64,000 bases of DNA from assembly GCF_000412995.1 (NCBI RefSeq), contig NZ_KE332512.1, positions 492,697 through 556,696 on the forward strand, read 5' to 3'. The notes beneath the pieces were generated by a model. It saw nothing but the letters and a program-made list of their open reading frames with translations, was not told the origin of the DNA and searched no databases. This stretch comes from Treponema vincentii F0403. Lineage in GTDB: Bacteria > Spirochaetota > Spirochaetia > Treponematales > Treponemataceae. The translations under genes and the position numbers were made by a program. How positions within the stretch are numbered: position 1 is the first letter of the stretch; every line of letters starts with the position of its first letter. Shown here one piece after another: positions 26,041 through 35,558 of this stretch.

Positions 26041-27657
26041 CGCTCTCTGCATAACATAGCGTATGCGGCCTTATTCCTATTGTTTCTTTTCTGCGGTGCT
26101 GCACTTTCGGCACAGGTTGTAACGCTCAACCAATCGGTTACAACGCTTTCCGTAAATGCAGACGATACCATCCTTGCAGCCTCAGACGCCGATTCGCTTT
26201 CAGTGTACGAAACAGCTTCGTACAGCCGCATCTCCGCAATAAAAGAAAAAGCCGTTAACAGCAGCCTTTTCTATCGATTTCAGAACAGCGAATTGCTTGT
26301 TACCATAGCCGATACCGAAAAATTTTTACTGTATATGCGCTCTGCGAACGGCGAAAAGGCATATACCCAAGCCGAAGCATACACACTTACCGACTATACG
26401 GAAGGAAAAACCATCGGCTGCGCTGCTTTCAGTAATAATACCAATTACATAGCGGCAGCATGCACGGATTTTTCAATTCAGCTCCATTTTAAACTGCGCT
26501 TTACACAGGAGATGATTACCAGAACACTGGACGGCCACCATGCAGAGATATACGGACTTGCCTTTAGCGATGACGCAAAATATCTTGTTTCCGTTTCCAA
26601 AAACGGTGAGGCATTGCTGTGGGACTGCGCCACCTATACACAGGCGGCACGGCTCAACACCGTCTACACTGACTCGAACATTCCGGCCGTATTCACGGCG
26701 GACAGTTTGCACATCATCAGTATGGAAAGTGAAACTTCCGTACAAGTTTCCGATATTACGGGGAGAAAACTCGTAAGCATAGATACCGGCAGCGTTATAC
26801 GCGCATTGGCCGTCTTATCCGATCCGGATAAGATTGCAGTAGTAAACGATAAAAACGAAATTCTTATCTACAGCATTCAGCTGCAAAAATCAATGGACAC
26901 GATACGGCTGCCGAAATCCGAAAAAACAAATATTACAGCCGTTACCTTTTGCCATACCGAAAACGCGGCATTTGTAGGCTGTGCAAGCGGTGCGGTATAT
27001 AAGCTGCATCCGGAAAATTTCGGCATTGCGGAACCGGATGTTCAACAAAACATCTTGCCGGAAACTTCCGGTGTTCAGACGGAAGAATCTGCCGAAGCGG
27101 CTAAACCGTTTAAACCTTCTCTTAAAACCGAACGAAGCCGTTTTTTCACGATATCCGCATTTATGGGCTTTTTGCTGCCGGAAAAGACTCATTACCGCTT
27201 CCTTTTTGGAGCGGATATGGGTTATCGAAGTACCTACCTTACCGCTCCGGTGTATGTCGGTGTAGGACTCCGTGCATATTTAGGACTGCCTAAAACGGAT
27301 TTTCCCGCACACTATGAAGACTTTAGCGGCAACGCAATTAAATCTCCTCTATTATGGATGGGTGAAGTATATGCACCTGTAGGAATTGAGGTTGTCCTTG
27401 ACCGCAGGGGATATGCCGTTCTATTTGAAGAAGTTGCCGCTACAGTACGGTTCAGTATGCTCAATAGACCTAAAACCGCATCATCCAAAGCGTTTTTTTC
27501 CTATGGCGGACGTTTTACCACCGGTATAACGGTTAAGTTTTTCACATTCGCGGCGGCGATCAATTACGATTCACTTTGGAATCTGTTTCCCGAAATCATC
27601 TTAGGCGGCAGAATCAACTTAACAAAAAATACTAAAACAAAGAGGGCGACATTATGA
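26041..27657 (+). CDS. WD40-repeat protein with C-terminal beta-barrel-like region, start codon displaced
   Basis: The frame encodes a signal peptide (RSLHNIAYAALFLLF, then LFCGAALSAQ), WD40-type repeats (DGHHAEIYGLAFSDDAKY...LLWDC) and, after about residue 345 of the TTG-started product, an outer-membrane barrel-like domain with aromatic strands (YRSTYLTAPVYVGVGLRAYLG). From 25888 to the TTG at 26080 this frame has no stop and no ATG, GTG or TTG. Starting at TTG 26080 leaves only half a signal peptide. ATG codons at 25814, 25823, 25850 and 25892 lie in another frame upstream of the octamer array; loss of one unit or gain of two would join them. The listed start marks the first signal-peptide codons, not a proven start. 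The next gene overlaps by ATGA. Confidence 0.7.
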   Translation, partial: RSLHNIAYAALFLLFLFCGAALSAQVVTLNQSVTTLSVNADDTILAASDADSLSVYETASYSRISAIKEKAVNSSLFYRFQNSELLVTIADTEKFLLYMRSANGEKAYTQAEAYTLTDYTEGKTIGCAAFSNNTNYIAAACTDFSIQLHFKLRFTQEMITRTLDGHHAEIYGLAFSDDAKYLVSVSKNGEALLWDCATYTQAARLNTVYTDSNIPAVFTADSLHIISMESETSVQVSDITGRKLVSIDTGSVIRALAVLSDPDKIAVVNDKNEILIYSIQLQKSMDTIRLPKSEKTNITAVTFCHTENAAFVGCASGAVYKLHPENFGIAEPDVQQNILPETSGVQTEESAEAAKPFKPSLKTERSRFFTISAFMGFLLPEKTHYRFLFGADMGYRSTYLTAPVYVGVGLRAYLGLPKTDFPAHYEDFSGNAIKSPLLWMGEVYAPVGIEVVLDRRGYAVLFEEVAATVRFSMLNRPKTASSKAFFSYGGRFTTGITVKFFTFAAAINYDSLWNLFPEIILGGRINLTKNTKTKRATL

Positions 27658-28100
27658 TAAAACGGTTGATGTTTTTTGCGCTGTCCGTAAGCTTTGTTTT
27701 CCTTTTTGTATCGTGCAATACGCCGCAAGACGTGCTTAACGACTACAACAAGCATTTTGAAAAAGTACCAGCCGTCACGCACGATATTCTTGAAACCGGT
27801 AACGCCCATCTGATGCTGCAAGAGCTTTACAAGGTTGATATTACCCATACGCTGGTGCTTACCGCTCCGCTCGGATGTGAAAGCTATGTATGGCGCATTA
27901 CCGATGTCGGCGGCCAAACACCGCACATAGCACCGCAGTCAAACCTAAGCTTGAATGTGTATATTCCGAACACCCCGCTGTATGCAGCGGTTTTGAATAC
28001 CGACGGCAAAAGCCGCCTCTATGAGGTTACTTTAACGGTAACATATAAGGGAAACGTCTATTCCGATACCGCTGTACTTATCTTGTATGCAGCAGACTGA
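27654..28100 (+). CDS. Small lipoprotein of unknown function
   Basis: The 148-residue product has a signal peptide and the lipobox LFVSC (Cys about 21). The rest holds Ig-like strands (THTLVLTAPLGCESYVWRI, YEVTLTVTYKG). ATG 27654 overlaps the stop of the WD40/barrel gene by 4 bp, so the two are translationally coupled and probably act together at the cell envelope. No family was recognised. Confidence 0.8.
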   Translation: MIKRLMFFALSVSFVFLFVSCNTPQDVLNDYNKHFEKVPAVTHDILETGNAHLMLQELYKVDITHTLVLTAPLGCESYVWRITDVGGQTPHIAPQSNLSLNVYIPNTPLYAAVLNTDGKSRLYEVTLTVTYKGNVYSDTAVLILYAAD

Positions 28101-28190
28101 TAGGGAAAGTCTGCCGATATATAAAAAAGGCATTCCGCGAACGAGCTTCGGCCGCGGTGCCGCATTTTCAGTCTTTATAAGGAGGTTTTT

Positions 28191-30251
28191 ATGAGATTGA
28201 AAAAAAGCTCTATAGCCGTACTTGCGGCTTTAACCATGGTCATTGCCGGCTGTTCGCATGGTTTAGGCGGACGTATGTCGGGAGACGGCACCGCCGCAAG
28301 CACCGTGACATTTTCCGTTACGGACATTCCGCCCGAATATAACGACATGATCAACCAAGCGCGAAATCCTGCTACGCGCAGTATTTTACCGAACGCACCG
28401 TTTAATTCTTCATCGGGACTTAATTTTGTTCTTACCGGAACCTCAAACAGCGGAAAAAAAATCGATACGGCGGTTTCCGTATCGAACTCACCTCCTTATA
28501 CCTTTAGCGTGGATCTCGATCCATACGTGTGGGATTTAACCCTAACCGCGTATAAAGGGCTTGTGGCCGATAACAAAAAGGCGCTGATAGGGCACTGTAC
28601 CATAGATTTGACAAAGGGCAACGGGGCGGCAACCTTTCAGATGTCTATCAAAGGCCTTACAACGCCGGGAACGGTTAAGATAACAGGCTCGGTTACAGAT
28701 ACTGATCTCATCTGCGACTCCTACGAAATCGGTATTTACAACCTGTATTCGGGCGAATTGGTTACAGAATATACGGATCCCGCTACTACACCGCCGGCTA
28801 CTCATCAAAGCAATGCTCAACAGTCTTATGATACTGTGCTCCCCCGTGTCACTCCGTCTACGTTCCATTACGGGGATACATCAGTAACCCCGACTCCCGA
28901 TCCTGTGGTAACACTTAATGCAGGCGCCTATGAATACCGTATGGTCTTTTATAAAGGTACCGGACTGAACAAGACACCGATCGGTTCCTATAGCGACACA
29001 ATCGTTGTATATCCGGCAAACGACCTTGACAAATCCCTCGGAGAGATTGATGTACTAAATAGAAAGCCGACAAAGCCTGAAAACCTGCGGGCATATCTGG
29101 AAGACAAAAGCGAGGACAAAGATCCTAATTACTACTATGTAAAGCTTACGTGGGATCCTTCTAGATTCGAAACAAACTATGAACTGAAGGTTCAAACTTC
29201 TTCCAATGACGGCACGACTTTTCCTCCCACGGATGACAAGATCTACGGCTTTAAGGCAACCAATTCGACAGCGGAAGATTTCTTAGCATCGTCAATCTGG
29301 CATGATGGCAGCCTTGCATACGGCAGTAAAACTTGTACGATTAAACTCCAGTTAGGCAAGGTATATGAGGTAAGCCTGCAAGCGCGCAACTACATCGGTG
29401 CAAGCGACTGGGTAGAAAGATTAGTGGAGGGGCCTACCACTTCCGCACCGGTGACCGGTCATACATACTTTGAAGCAGCAGCGGGGAAACATATCAATAG
29501 GCGTCGTATTCACTACGATCTGAATCATGGAACACTCAAACTTGATGCCGGAGTACCATCGACTCCGCAGAATACCTTTACCGTTGAGTATTCCGAATAC
29601 GATTCTTACGATGGGACACCAAAACCGTTGCCTCTTCTGCACATTCAGCCCTCAACTACAACACCGCTGGCAGGAGTAACTACCCTTACCAGACCAAGTG
29701 CTACACCGCCGGCAGTAAGCGAATGGAGAAAGTGGCTTAATCCGAATGACGGAGCAGGAGTAACGGCCGCTCTGCCTACACCGCCTACACCGATTACCGG
29801 TATATATAAGCATGAAAACGTATTTCTAAAGGCGGATTTCGGTTTCGGACTTGAGGGCACGGTAACAATTACCGGACCGCAGGATATTCCAACAAATAAG
29901 CTTAAAATTACTTATGACGAAGAACACGGAACTACGAATACGCCTATTTTAGCTACGCCTCCCGGTTCCAACCTTTATCCTGTTCCAAAACTTACGAACA
30001 GTAATGCAACGTGGATTACCGTTCAATTTAACGGTCTTGCTACACCTGCGGATTATGACAATCTGCACTGTACCGCATATTTTGCATCCGGCGCCGGTTT
30101 AATGAGTAAAGTTGACCTTCAAGCAACCGGCAACATCTGTAAATTTTCAACGGGTGACTACACTCCGCAAAGATTTACATTAAAGGTGATGGCTGAGGAA
30201 ACAGCTACTCATCAGATGCGTTCGCGGACCTATATCATCGAGCTGTACTAA
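28191..30251 (+). CDS. Lipoprotein with Ig/fibronectin-type domains (686 aa)
   Basis: A TAAGGAGG site precedes ATG 28191. The N-terminal signal ends in the lipobox VIAGC (Cys about 21). Repeated beta-sandwich segments follow, including a fibronectin-III-like domain near residues 300-410 (KPENLRAYLEDK, YYVKLTWDPSR, VYEVSLQARNYIGAS). The C-terminal part resembles the cadherin-like or chitobiase-type segments of treponemal surface proteins (TVTITGPQDIP, LKVMAEETATHQMR). Runs of Thr and Pro suggest an extended surface protein. It closes the WD40/barrel-lipoprotein cassette. Confidence 0.8.
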   Translation: MRLKKSSIAVLAALTMVIAGCSHGLGGRMSGDGTAASTVTFSVTDIPPEYNDMINQARNPATRSILPNAPFNSSSGLNFVLTGTSNSGKKIDTAVSVSNSPPYTFSVDLDPYVWDLTLTAYKGLVADNKKALIGHCTIDLTKGNGAATFQMSIKGLTTPGTVKITGSVTDTDLICDSYEIGIYNLYSGELVTEYTDPATTPPATHQSNAQQSYDTVLPRVTPSTFHYGDTSVTPTPDPVVTLNAGAYEYRMVFYKGTGLNKTPIGSYSDTIVVYPANDLDKSLGEIDVLNRKPTKPENLRAYLEDKSEDKDPNYYYVKLTWDPSRFETNYELKVQTSSNDGTTFPPTDDKIYGFKATNSTAEDFLASSIWHDGSLAYGSKTCTIKLQLGKVYEVSLQARNYIGASDWVERLVEGPTTSAPVTGHTYFEAAAGKHINRRRIHYDLNHGTLKLDAGVPSTPQNTFTVEYSEYDSYDGTPKPLPLLHIQPSTTTPLAGVTTLTRPSATPPAVSEWRKWLNPNDGAGVTAALPTPPTPITGIYKHENVFLKADFGFGLEGTVTITGPQDIPTNKLKITYDEEHGTTNTPILATPPGSNLYPVPKLTNSNATWITVQFNGLATPADYDNLHCTAYFASGAGLMSKVDLQATGNICKFSTGDYTPQRFTLKVMAEETATHQMRSRTYIIELY

Positions 30252-30273
30252 ACCTTTCTCTATAGGTTATATT

Positions 30274-30310
30274 GGGCACCCTAAAAGCTTATTGGGGTGC
30301 CCTCTTTATC
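30274..30310. terminator. Bidirectional terminator hairpin between convergent genes
   Basis: GGGCACCC (30274-30281) and GGGTGCCC (30295-30302) pair around a 13-nt loop, followed by TCTTT. It lies between the lipoprotein gene and anmK. Confidence 0.75.
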
Positions 30311-31506
30311 TACATACTGATTTTCCCCATAACGACAAACTTCTGTGCACCGGTCGCTGACGGGACATTATTCGGATTGCCGCAAAGCGCTTCGTTTGCA
30401 AGTACGGCAAAAGCGCACGCTTCCTTTGAATCGCTGTTCTTACCGATATCTTCATTTGTCAGTACGGAACAGCCGGGAAGCAGCTGCCGTAGATGCGCTA
30501 AGATGACGGGATTCTTGCTGCCTCCTCCGCCGACTATCAATTTTTGCGGCATCGGCAATCCGAACGTTTTAAGCGAATACGCGATTGAATATGCGGTATA
30601 ATAAGCGGCGGTTCTCACAATTGTTTCGGCCGGCAGCTGCAGCGCCTTTCCTTTGTTGTAAAGCTCTCGTATAAATACTTCGGAATAATGTTCCCGGCCG
30701 GTAGTCTTCGGCGGCTTCAGCTGTAAATACGGATCGGTTTTAAGAAATTCAAGCAATGCCGAATCGACGGCGCCGGCTGCAGCGAGTTTACCGTCGTCGT
30801 CATAGTTTTGTCTGCCGTCGGTAATAAGCCGCATTAAGCCGTCTATCAGCATATTGCCCGGACCGGTATCAAAGGCGATAATGCCGTCCATTCCGTCAGC
30901 GGCCGGCAGGAGAGTGATATTGCCGATACCGCCGATATTCTGCAAGCCGATTACCGTACCGGGTTCCCGGTATAATAGATACTCGGTAAACGGGACAAGC
31001 GGAGCACCCGCCCCGCCCGCCGCAACATCCCGTACACGGAAATCGGCAACGGTAATGCATCCGGTTCTTTCCGCAATAACGGCCGATTCGCCGATTTGCA
31101 GCGTGCTTGTAATATCTTTGCCGAAGTAGCGCCGTTTATTCGGTGCATGAAACACCGTATGTCCGTGTGAGCCGATAAAATCCACCGTGCTTATATCTAC
31201 CCCCGCTTCTTTACATACGGCGAAGCAAGCGTCCGCAAACAGTTCTCCAAGATAAAAATTCATTGCGCTTAATTCTTCGCTGCCGCCGAAAGAACCGGAA
31301 GCAAGCGCTAACAGCCGCTGCCGTACTTCTTGGGAATAGGGCACGGTAATAAATGCCCGTTCCGCAATGCGCGTAGTAAGGCCGCAGCCGCTGATAGTCA
31401 GCAGCACGGCATCGATACCGTCAACGGAAGTACCGCTCATCAACCCTATCGCCGTTTTTTCTTTTTCCCCGCTTACATCATCCAAACGCTTCATACTCCA
31501 ATGCAT
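30310..31506 (-). CDS. anmK: Anhydro-N-acetylmuramic acid kinase AnmK
   Basis: The 398-residue protein has the AnmK/ASKHA pattern: IGLMSGTSVDGIDAVL at about residues 21-36, DFIGSHGHTVFH, FDTGPGNMLID and a C-terminal VGGGGSKNP. It converts 1,6-anhydroMurNAc to MurNAc-6-phosphate in murein recycling. ATG 31506 has an AGGAG site 5 bp upstream. It starts 1 bp after the stop of the two-helix membrane protein gene, so it belongs to the ktrA/cls minus-strand run. Confidence 0.93.
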   Translation of the reverse strand: MHWSMKRLDDVSGEKEKTAIGLMSGTSVDGIDAVLLTISGCGLTTRIAERAFITVPYSQEVRQRLLALASGSFGGSEELSAMNFYLGELFADACFAVCKEAGVDISTVDFIGSHGHTVFHAPNKRRYFGKDITSTLQIGESAVIAERTGCITVADFRVRDVAAGGAGAPLVPFTEYLLYREPGTVIGLQNIGGIGNITLLPAADGMDGIIAFDTGPGNMLIDGLMRLITDGRQNYDDDGKLAAAGAVDSALLEFLKTDPYLQLKPPKTTGREHYSEVFIRELYNKGKALQLPAETIVRTAAYYTAYSIAYSLKTFGLPMPQKLIVGGGGSKNPVILAHLRQLLPGCSVLTNEDIGKNSDSKEACAFAVLANEALCGNPNNVPSATGAQKFVVMGKISM

Positions 31507-31507
31507 T

Positions 31508-32263
31508 TTACTCCTGCGGTTTTTTAAAGAATTTTAAAAATGGATTTTTGCGCTTTTTTTCGGTATCCGTTTTCTGGATTAAGTGTTTGACGTTTTCCAT
31601 AACTTTGGTAACAATCGGCTGCTCGGACAAATCCACCAAAAAGAACGACAATGTACCGGTAACGGAAAATACCGGAGTACATACGATATGCGTATCTTGT
31701 TGTACGGCCGCATGAGTAAGCGTTGCATGTTGAATTGCTTCTCTAAGATTGATGGCGGGTGCAATTTCGGCGAGCACATCGCCTTTTTTACATCCCGTTT
31801 CCGTCTGCGCTTTAGCAGAAAAATTAAGAATATCTCCGGTAAGGCTTACAACCAGCAGCGGCCGGTCGATTAGCAGCAGAAGCTCGTCGATCAGTCCGTT
31901 TAAACCGGCAATTTTTAAACTTTTTTGCGCGGTAATTTGATAGGCATCGTCAAGCGCTTCCTGCAGCACAATACCTAAATTTCCCAATTTTTTTGCGCGC
32001 GAATCCGAAAGTATGCCGTTCAGCTGAATCGCTTTTGTAACCATTAAAAAGTCGTTCTCTTTTCTTTTTGCATACACAAGCATTGCAATCAGTAAGCAAA
32101 ATTCCAAGCCTGCCCCGATAAATCCGAAAAACAGCACAAGCTCCGAATCGCTTTTAAGCGCGCTTTGCATTCCGACTTTATATCCCCAAATTGCCGTTGC
32201 TAAAATAAGCAAAAATGAGAAAACCGCCGCACCGATCAATTTCTTTTTTCCGATAATAATCAT
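31508..32263 (-). CDS. Membrane protein with PAS-like cytoplasmic domain
   Basis: ATG 32263 is chosen because AAGGA lies 7 bp upstream; the longer ORF runs 92 bp into ktrA. The 251-residue product has two N-terminal helices (AAVFSFLLILATAIWGY, LFFGFIGAGLEFCLLIAML) and a C-terminal domain with PAS-like wording (LLLIDRPLLVVSLTGDILNFSAKAQTETG). No output domain follows. It may sense or scaffold for the adjacent KtrA or cardiolipin synthase (inference). Confidence 0.7.
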   Translation of the reverse strand: MIIIGKKKLIGAAVFSFLLILATAIWGYKVGMQSALKSDSELVLFFGFIGAGLEFCLLIAMLVYAKRKENDFLMVTKAIQLNGILSDSRAKKLGNLGIVLQEALDDAYQITAQKSLKIAGLNGLIDELLLLIDRPLLVVSLTGDILNFSAKAQTETGCKKGDVLAEIAPAINLREAIQHATLTHAAVQQDTHIVCTPVFSVTGTLSFFLVDLSEQPIVTKVMENVKHLIQKTDTEKKRKNPFLKFFKKPQE

Positions 32264-32273
32264 GAACGCATCC

Positions 32274-32966
32274 TTATACGTTTCTAAATTCTGCAATCTT
32301 TTCGCTGCTGCCGAAGAGAAATAGCTTATCACCCGTCTGCAATTCAAGATTATCATCGGGTTCATACATTACTTCGCGGTTCAAAGGATTACCGACCGTA
32401 TCGATATCGAGTTCAAGCCGGGCAATCGTGACTAACGTTAGATTGAATTTTTCTTTGAGGGCAATTTGCGAAAGCGTTTTCCCGATAAAAAACTTGGGCA
32501 CTTTTACTTCGCATATTACATAGCCTTCGGTAATAGAAAGGGAATTGAGCGCTTCGGGATTAATCAGTTCGCTTGCAATACGGGAAGCGGACTCTTCTTC
32601 AATCTTTAATACTCTGTTTGCACCGACCCGCTTTAACACAATTGCATGGAGCGGCGAAACGGCACGGGCTACAATATAGGGAATTTCCCGTTCTTTTAAC
32701 AGCGTAGTTGTTAAGATACTTGCTTCTTTATTATCGCCGATTGCAACGATAGCGACATCGATATCGTCAAGCGGAGCTTTTCTCAGCGCATTTTCATCGG
32801 TAGTGTCGATCACCATTGCTGCAGGAACGATTTTTTTTACCCGATCAACCGCCTGTGCATCATGATCAAACGCTACAACCGAACCTCCTCCCTCCGCAAG
32901 CATTTCGCAAATACGGATACCGAATTCACCTAATCCGATAACCGCAAAATTTTGTTGAACATCCAT
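32274..32966 (-). CDS. ktrA: K+ uptake regulatory subunit KtrA/TrkA
   Basis: The 230-residue protein has an RCK_N domain (FAVIGLGEFGIRICEML, then FDHD binding the ribose) and an RCK_C domain (about 145-225). It gates a KtrB/TrkH-type channel through ATP/ADP or c-di-AMP binding. No KtrB gene is adjacent, so its channel must lie elsewhere. A GAGGAG site precedes ATG 32966. It sits 15 bp after the cardiolipin synthase gene. Confidence 0.9.
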   Translation of the reverse strand: MDVQQNFAVIGLGEFGIRICEMLAEGGGSVVAFDHDAQAVDRVKKIVPAAMVIDTTDENALRKAPLDDIDVAIVAIGDNKEASILTTTLLKEREIPYIVARAVSPLHAIVLKRVGANRVLKIEEESASRIASELINPEALNSLSITEGYVICEVKVPKFFIGKTLSQIALKEKFNLTLVTIARLELDIDTVGNPLNREVMYEPDDNLELQTGDKLFLFGSSEKIAEFRNV

Positions 32967-32981
32967 AATATTTCTCCTCTC

Positions 32982-34499
32982 TTACATTAACGGTGCAATA
33001 GCTTTTAAAACAATGCCGGAAGCTTTTACCATCCACTTTTCCCGCCGGATTGTTTCAGCCGTTACCCTGCGGCACTGTTTTAGTACGGATTGATAATCCG
33101 CTTCAATATCGCCGATACAGTCGACACCGTACAAATAGGTAGCGCATTCAAAATGATGATATAAGCTGCGGTAATCCAAATTGATGGTGCCGATAACGGC
33201 TTCCCGATTATCGCATACAAAAACTTTCGCATGAACAAAGCCGGGCATATATTCATAAATCCGCACACCCGACGCCAGCAAAGAAGCGTAATGAGTTTTT
33301 GCCAATGCGTACGGAGCTTTTTTGTCGGGTATTCCCGGCAGAATCAGTGTAACATCCACGCCGCGTTCTGCAGCAAACTTCAATACCGTTTCCATTTCGC
33401 CGTCAAGAATGAGATAGGGCGACATGATATGCACATACCGCTGCGCTCTGTTAAGGATATCCATATACACACACTCGCCGACCTTATTTTTATCGACGGG
33501 GTTATCTCCGTACGGAATAACAAAACCGGTACTAGCCCCCTCATCAGGCGGCGGTAATGCCGGAACATTTAAATACTCACTAAAGTCCCATTCTTTTTCG
33601 CGTATGCTCCACAGCTGTAAAAACATCAGCGTAAAGCTTTTAGCTGCAGCTCCTTTCAACATAACCGCGACATCTTTCCAATACCCGTATTTGTTAACAA
33701 CATTGATATACTCATCAGCCAAATTAATGCCGCCGTTAAAAGCAACTATACCGTCAATAACTAAAATTTTACGGTGATCCCGGTAATTATAATATGTCGA
33801 AAGAAACGGAGTAAGCCGTCCGAATATCTTACATTTAATACCCAATTTATTCAAACGAGCCGGGTAGTCATGAGGTAGCGTAGAAAATTCGCAGGTACCG
33901 TCGTACATCACCCGGACATCTACACCTTCTTTCGCTTTTTGCACCAATATTTCCAAAATGCGTCCCCACATCATCCCTTCTTCTACAATAAAATATTCCA
34001 GAAAAATAAAATGCCGCGCCTGCTTCAACTGCGCAAGCATTTCTTTCCACTTAGCCTTGCCGGAAGGAAAATACGTTACCTCTGTTTGACTGAATACCGG
34101 ATGGCAACCGGTATGCCGCATATAATAAGCGAGTGCCGCCGCGCCCTTATCCTGTGCAGAAAAGGCATCGGCAACCTTGGGATCCTGCGGGATGCTATCT
34201 TGTGTTGATTTAAAAAGGATATTAAGCCGTCTCCGCCCCAAACGATTGCCGATATCGCTTTGAGTATACCAAAACAATAAAGAGCCGAATGCCGGAAGCA
34301 GCATAATAATAACAAGCCACGTAATTTTTGCAGTGGGGTCAATGTCCGTATTCAGTAAATACAGCACCATAACGAGGGTAAATAAAGATTCTGCGATAGA
34401 GTAGTAAGGAAATATTTCTTTAAACCGATAAGGGATACTTAATAAAATAAAGGCCTGCACCCCTAATAAGACAAGGAACAGCCCCAACCGGCTGAACAA
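32982..34499 (-). CDS. cls: Cardiolipin synthase (phospholipase D family)
   Basis: The 505-residue reading from TTG 34499 has two N-terminal membrane helices and two HKD motifs (YRDHRKILVIDG near 238, FVHAKVFVCDN near 418), as in bacterial Cls. It condenses phosphatidylglycerols to cardiolipin. The frame stays open upstream of the TTG for about 27 codons of basic sequence (KKGKKRKGLYLLKKGQKGLVRA) back to a stop, and a GGAGG site stands there with only an ATA near it. The true start may be non-canonical and further upstream. Confidence 0.88.
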   Translation of the reverse strand: MFSRLGLFLVLLGVQAFILLSIPYRFKEIFPYYSIAESLFTLVMVLYLLNTDIDPTAKITWLVIIMLLPAFGSLLFWYTQSDIGNRLGRRRLNILFKSTQDSIPQDPKVADAFSAQDKGAAALAYYMRHTGCHPVFSQTEVTYFPSGKAKWKEMLAQLKQARHFIFLEYFIVEEGMMWGRILEILVQKAKEGVDVRVMYDGTCEFSTLPHDYPARLNKLGIKCKIFGRLTPFLSTYYNYRDHRKILVIDGIVAFNGGINLADEYINVVNKYGYWKDVAVMLKGAAAKSFTLMFLQLWSIREKEWDFSEYLNVPALPPPDEGASTGFVIPYGDNPVDKNKVGECVYMDILNRAQRYVHIMSPYLILDGEMETVLKFAAERGVDVTLILPGIPDKKAPYALAKTHYASLLASGVRIYEYMPGFVHAKVFVCDNREAVIGTINLDYRSLYHHFECATYLYGVDCIGDIEADYQSVLKQCRRVTAETIRREKWMVKASGIVLKAIAPLM

Positions 34500-34673
34500 A
34501 GCGCGTACAAGCCCCTTCTGTCCTTTTTTGAGTAAATAGAGCCCTTTCCGTTTCTTACCCTTCTTTATTTTCGTACCTTCCTCCAGTTAAAAAAGCCTCT
34601 TCGGTACTGTATCCTATTAAGCATAAAATGTCCAACATATTAAGTTATTCGTACTTTTGCCGATGCCTTTAGT

Positions 34674-34898
34674 ATGAGCTTCTTACAACTTTTTACCTTG
34701 ATAAAGAATGTCGTTATTTCTCCCGAAGTAATTATCGTTACGATACTGCTGATATTATACTTAAACCTTGTATTCTATATTGTGCGGTATCAAAAACCGA
34801 AACTCCCCTCGCTCCAAAGCAGGCTTCAAAAAAACTTGCAAAAACCGCCGGCAGAGGCTAAAAAGGACAACACACCCGCCAATCAGCAGCAAGCTTGA
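34674..34898 (+). CDS. Small membrane protein (74 aa)
   Basis: The product has one strong helix (VIIVTILLILYLNLVFYIV) and a basic, Gln/Lys/Pro-rich cytoplasmic tail ending ANQQQA. It ends 1 bp before the convergent rnhB stop. No family was recognised. The codon pattern and its fit to the intergenic space suggest a real gene. Confidence 0.6.
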   Translation: MSFLQLFTLIKNVVISPEVIIVTILLILYLNLVFYIVRYQKPKLPSLQSRLQKNLQKPPAEAKKDNTPANQQQA

Positions 34899-34899
34899 T

Positions 34900-35499
34900 T
34901 TAAACTTTTTTGAATGTAAAACTATGCCGCTGAATGGGCGAAGCACCGTATACTTCAATCAGAGAACGGTGGAGCTTTGTTCCATAGCCCTTATGCAGAT
35001 CATAACGGTAGAGCGGATACTGTTTATGATATTCCATCATGCAGCGGTCACGTTCTGTTTTAGCGATAATAGAAGCCGCCATCACACACGGATAGCGCCC
35101 ATCCGCCTTAGGTTCTGCGGTCAAGTTAAAATCACCATGAATATCAGGCAGTTGATTTCCGTCAACAATGACGGTTAAAGATTTTTCAATATCGGCAGTC
35201 TTACCTATACTATCCCGCCTGTACCGTGCAAAAAGCCGATCGAAAGCTTCCTTCATTGCGGCAAGCGTTGCCTGTAAAATATTGATTTTATCTATCAGAT
35301 CGGGCGGCATCGATGCAATATGCCAATACAGCGCCCCTTCAAGAATAGCCGCCCGTGCCGTTTCCCGCCGTTTAGGTGAGAGTTTTTTTGAATCATCCAA
35401 TACGGAAACATCAAATGAAGCAGGTAAGATAACAGCTGCGGCATACACGGGGCCTGCAAGCGCTCCCCTCCCCGCCTCATCGATGCCGCAAAACAACAT
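34900..35499 (-). CDS. rnhB: Ribonuclease HII
   Basis: The 199-residue protein has the RNase HII site: GIDEAGRGALAGPVYAAAV (first Asp and Glu), VLDDSKKLS, VIVDGNQLPD and ASIIAKTERDR, then HKGYGTKLH. It cleaves RNA in RNA-DNA hybrids and single ribonucleotides in DNA. It lies 59 bp after the stop of the beta-helix-like gene. Confidence 0.95.
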   Translation of the reverse strand: MLFCGIDEAGRGALAGPVYAAAVILPASFDVSVLDDSKKLSPKRRETARAAILEGALYWHIASMPPDLIDKINILQATLAAMKEAFDRLFARYRRDSIGKTADIEKSLTVIVDGNQLPDIHGDFNLTAEPKADGRYPCVMAASIIAKTERDRCMMEYHKQYPLYRYDLHKGYGTKLHRSLIEVYGASPIQRHSFTFKKV

Positions 35500-35558
35500 T
35501 GAATTTTCGTCCTATCATATTCATTTCTGCTGCACCATAGGCCATATTTTATCTTGTG

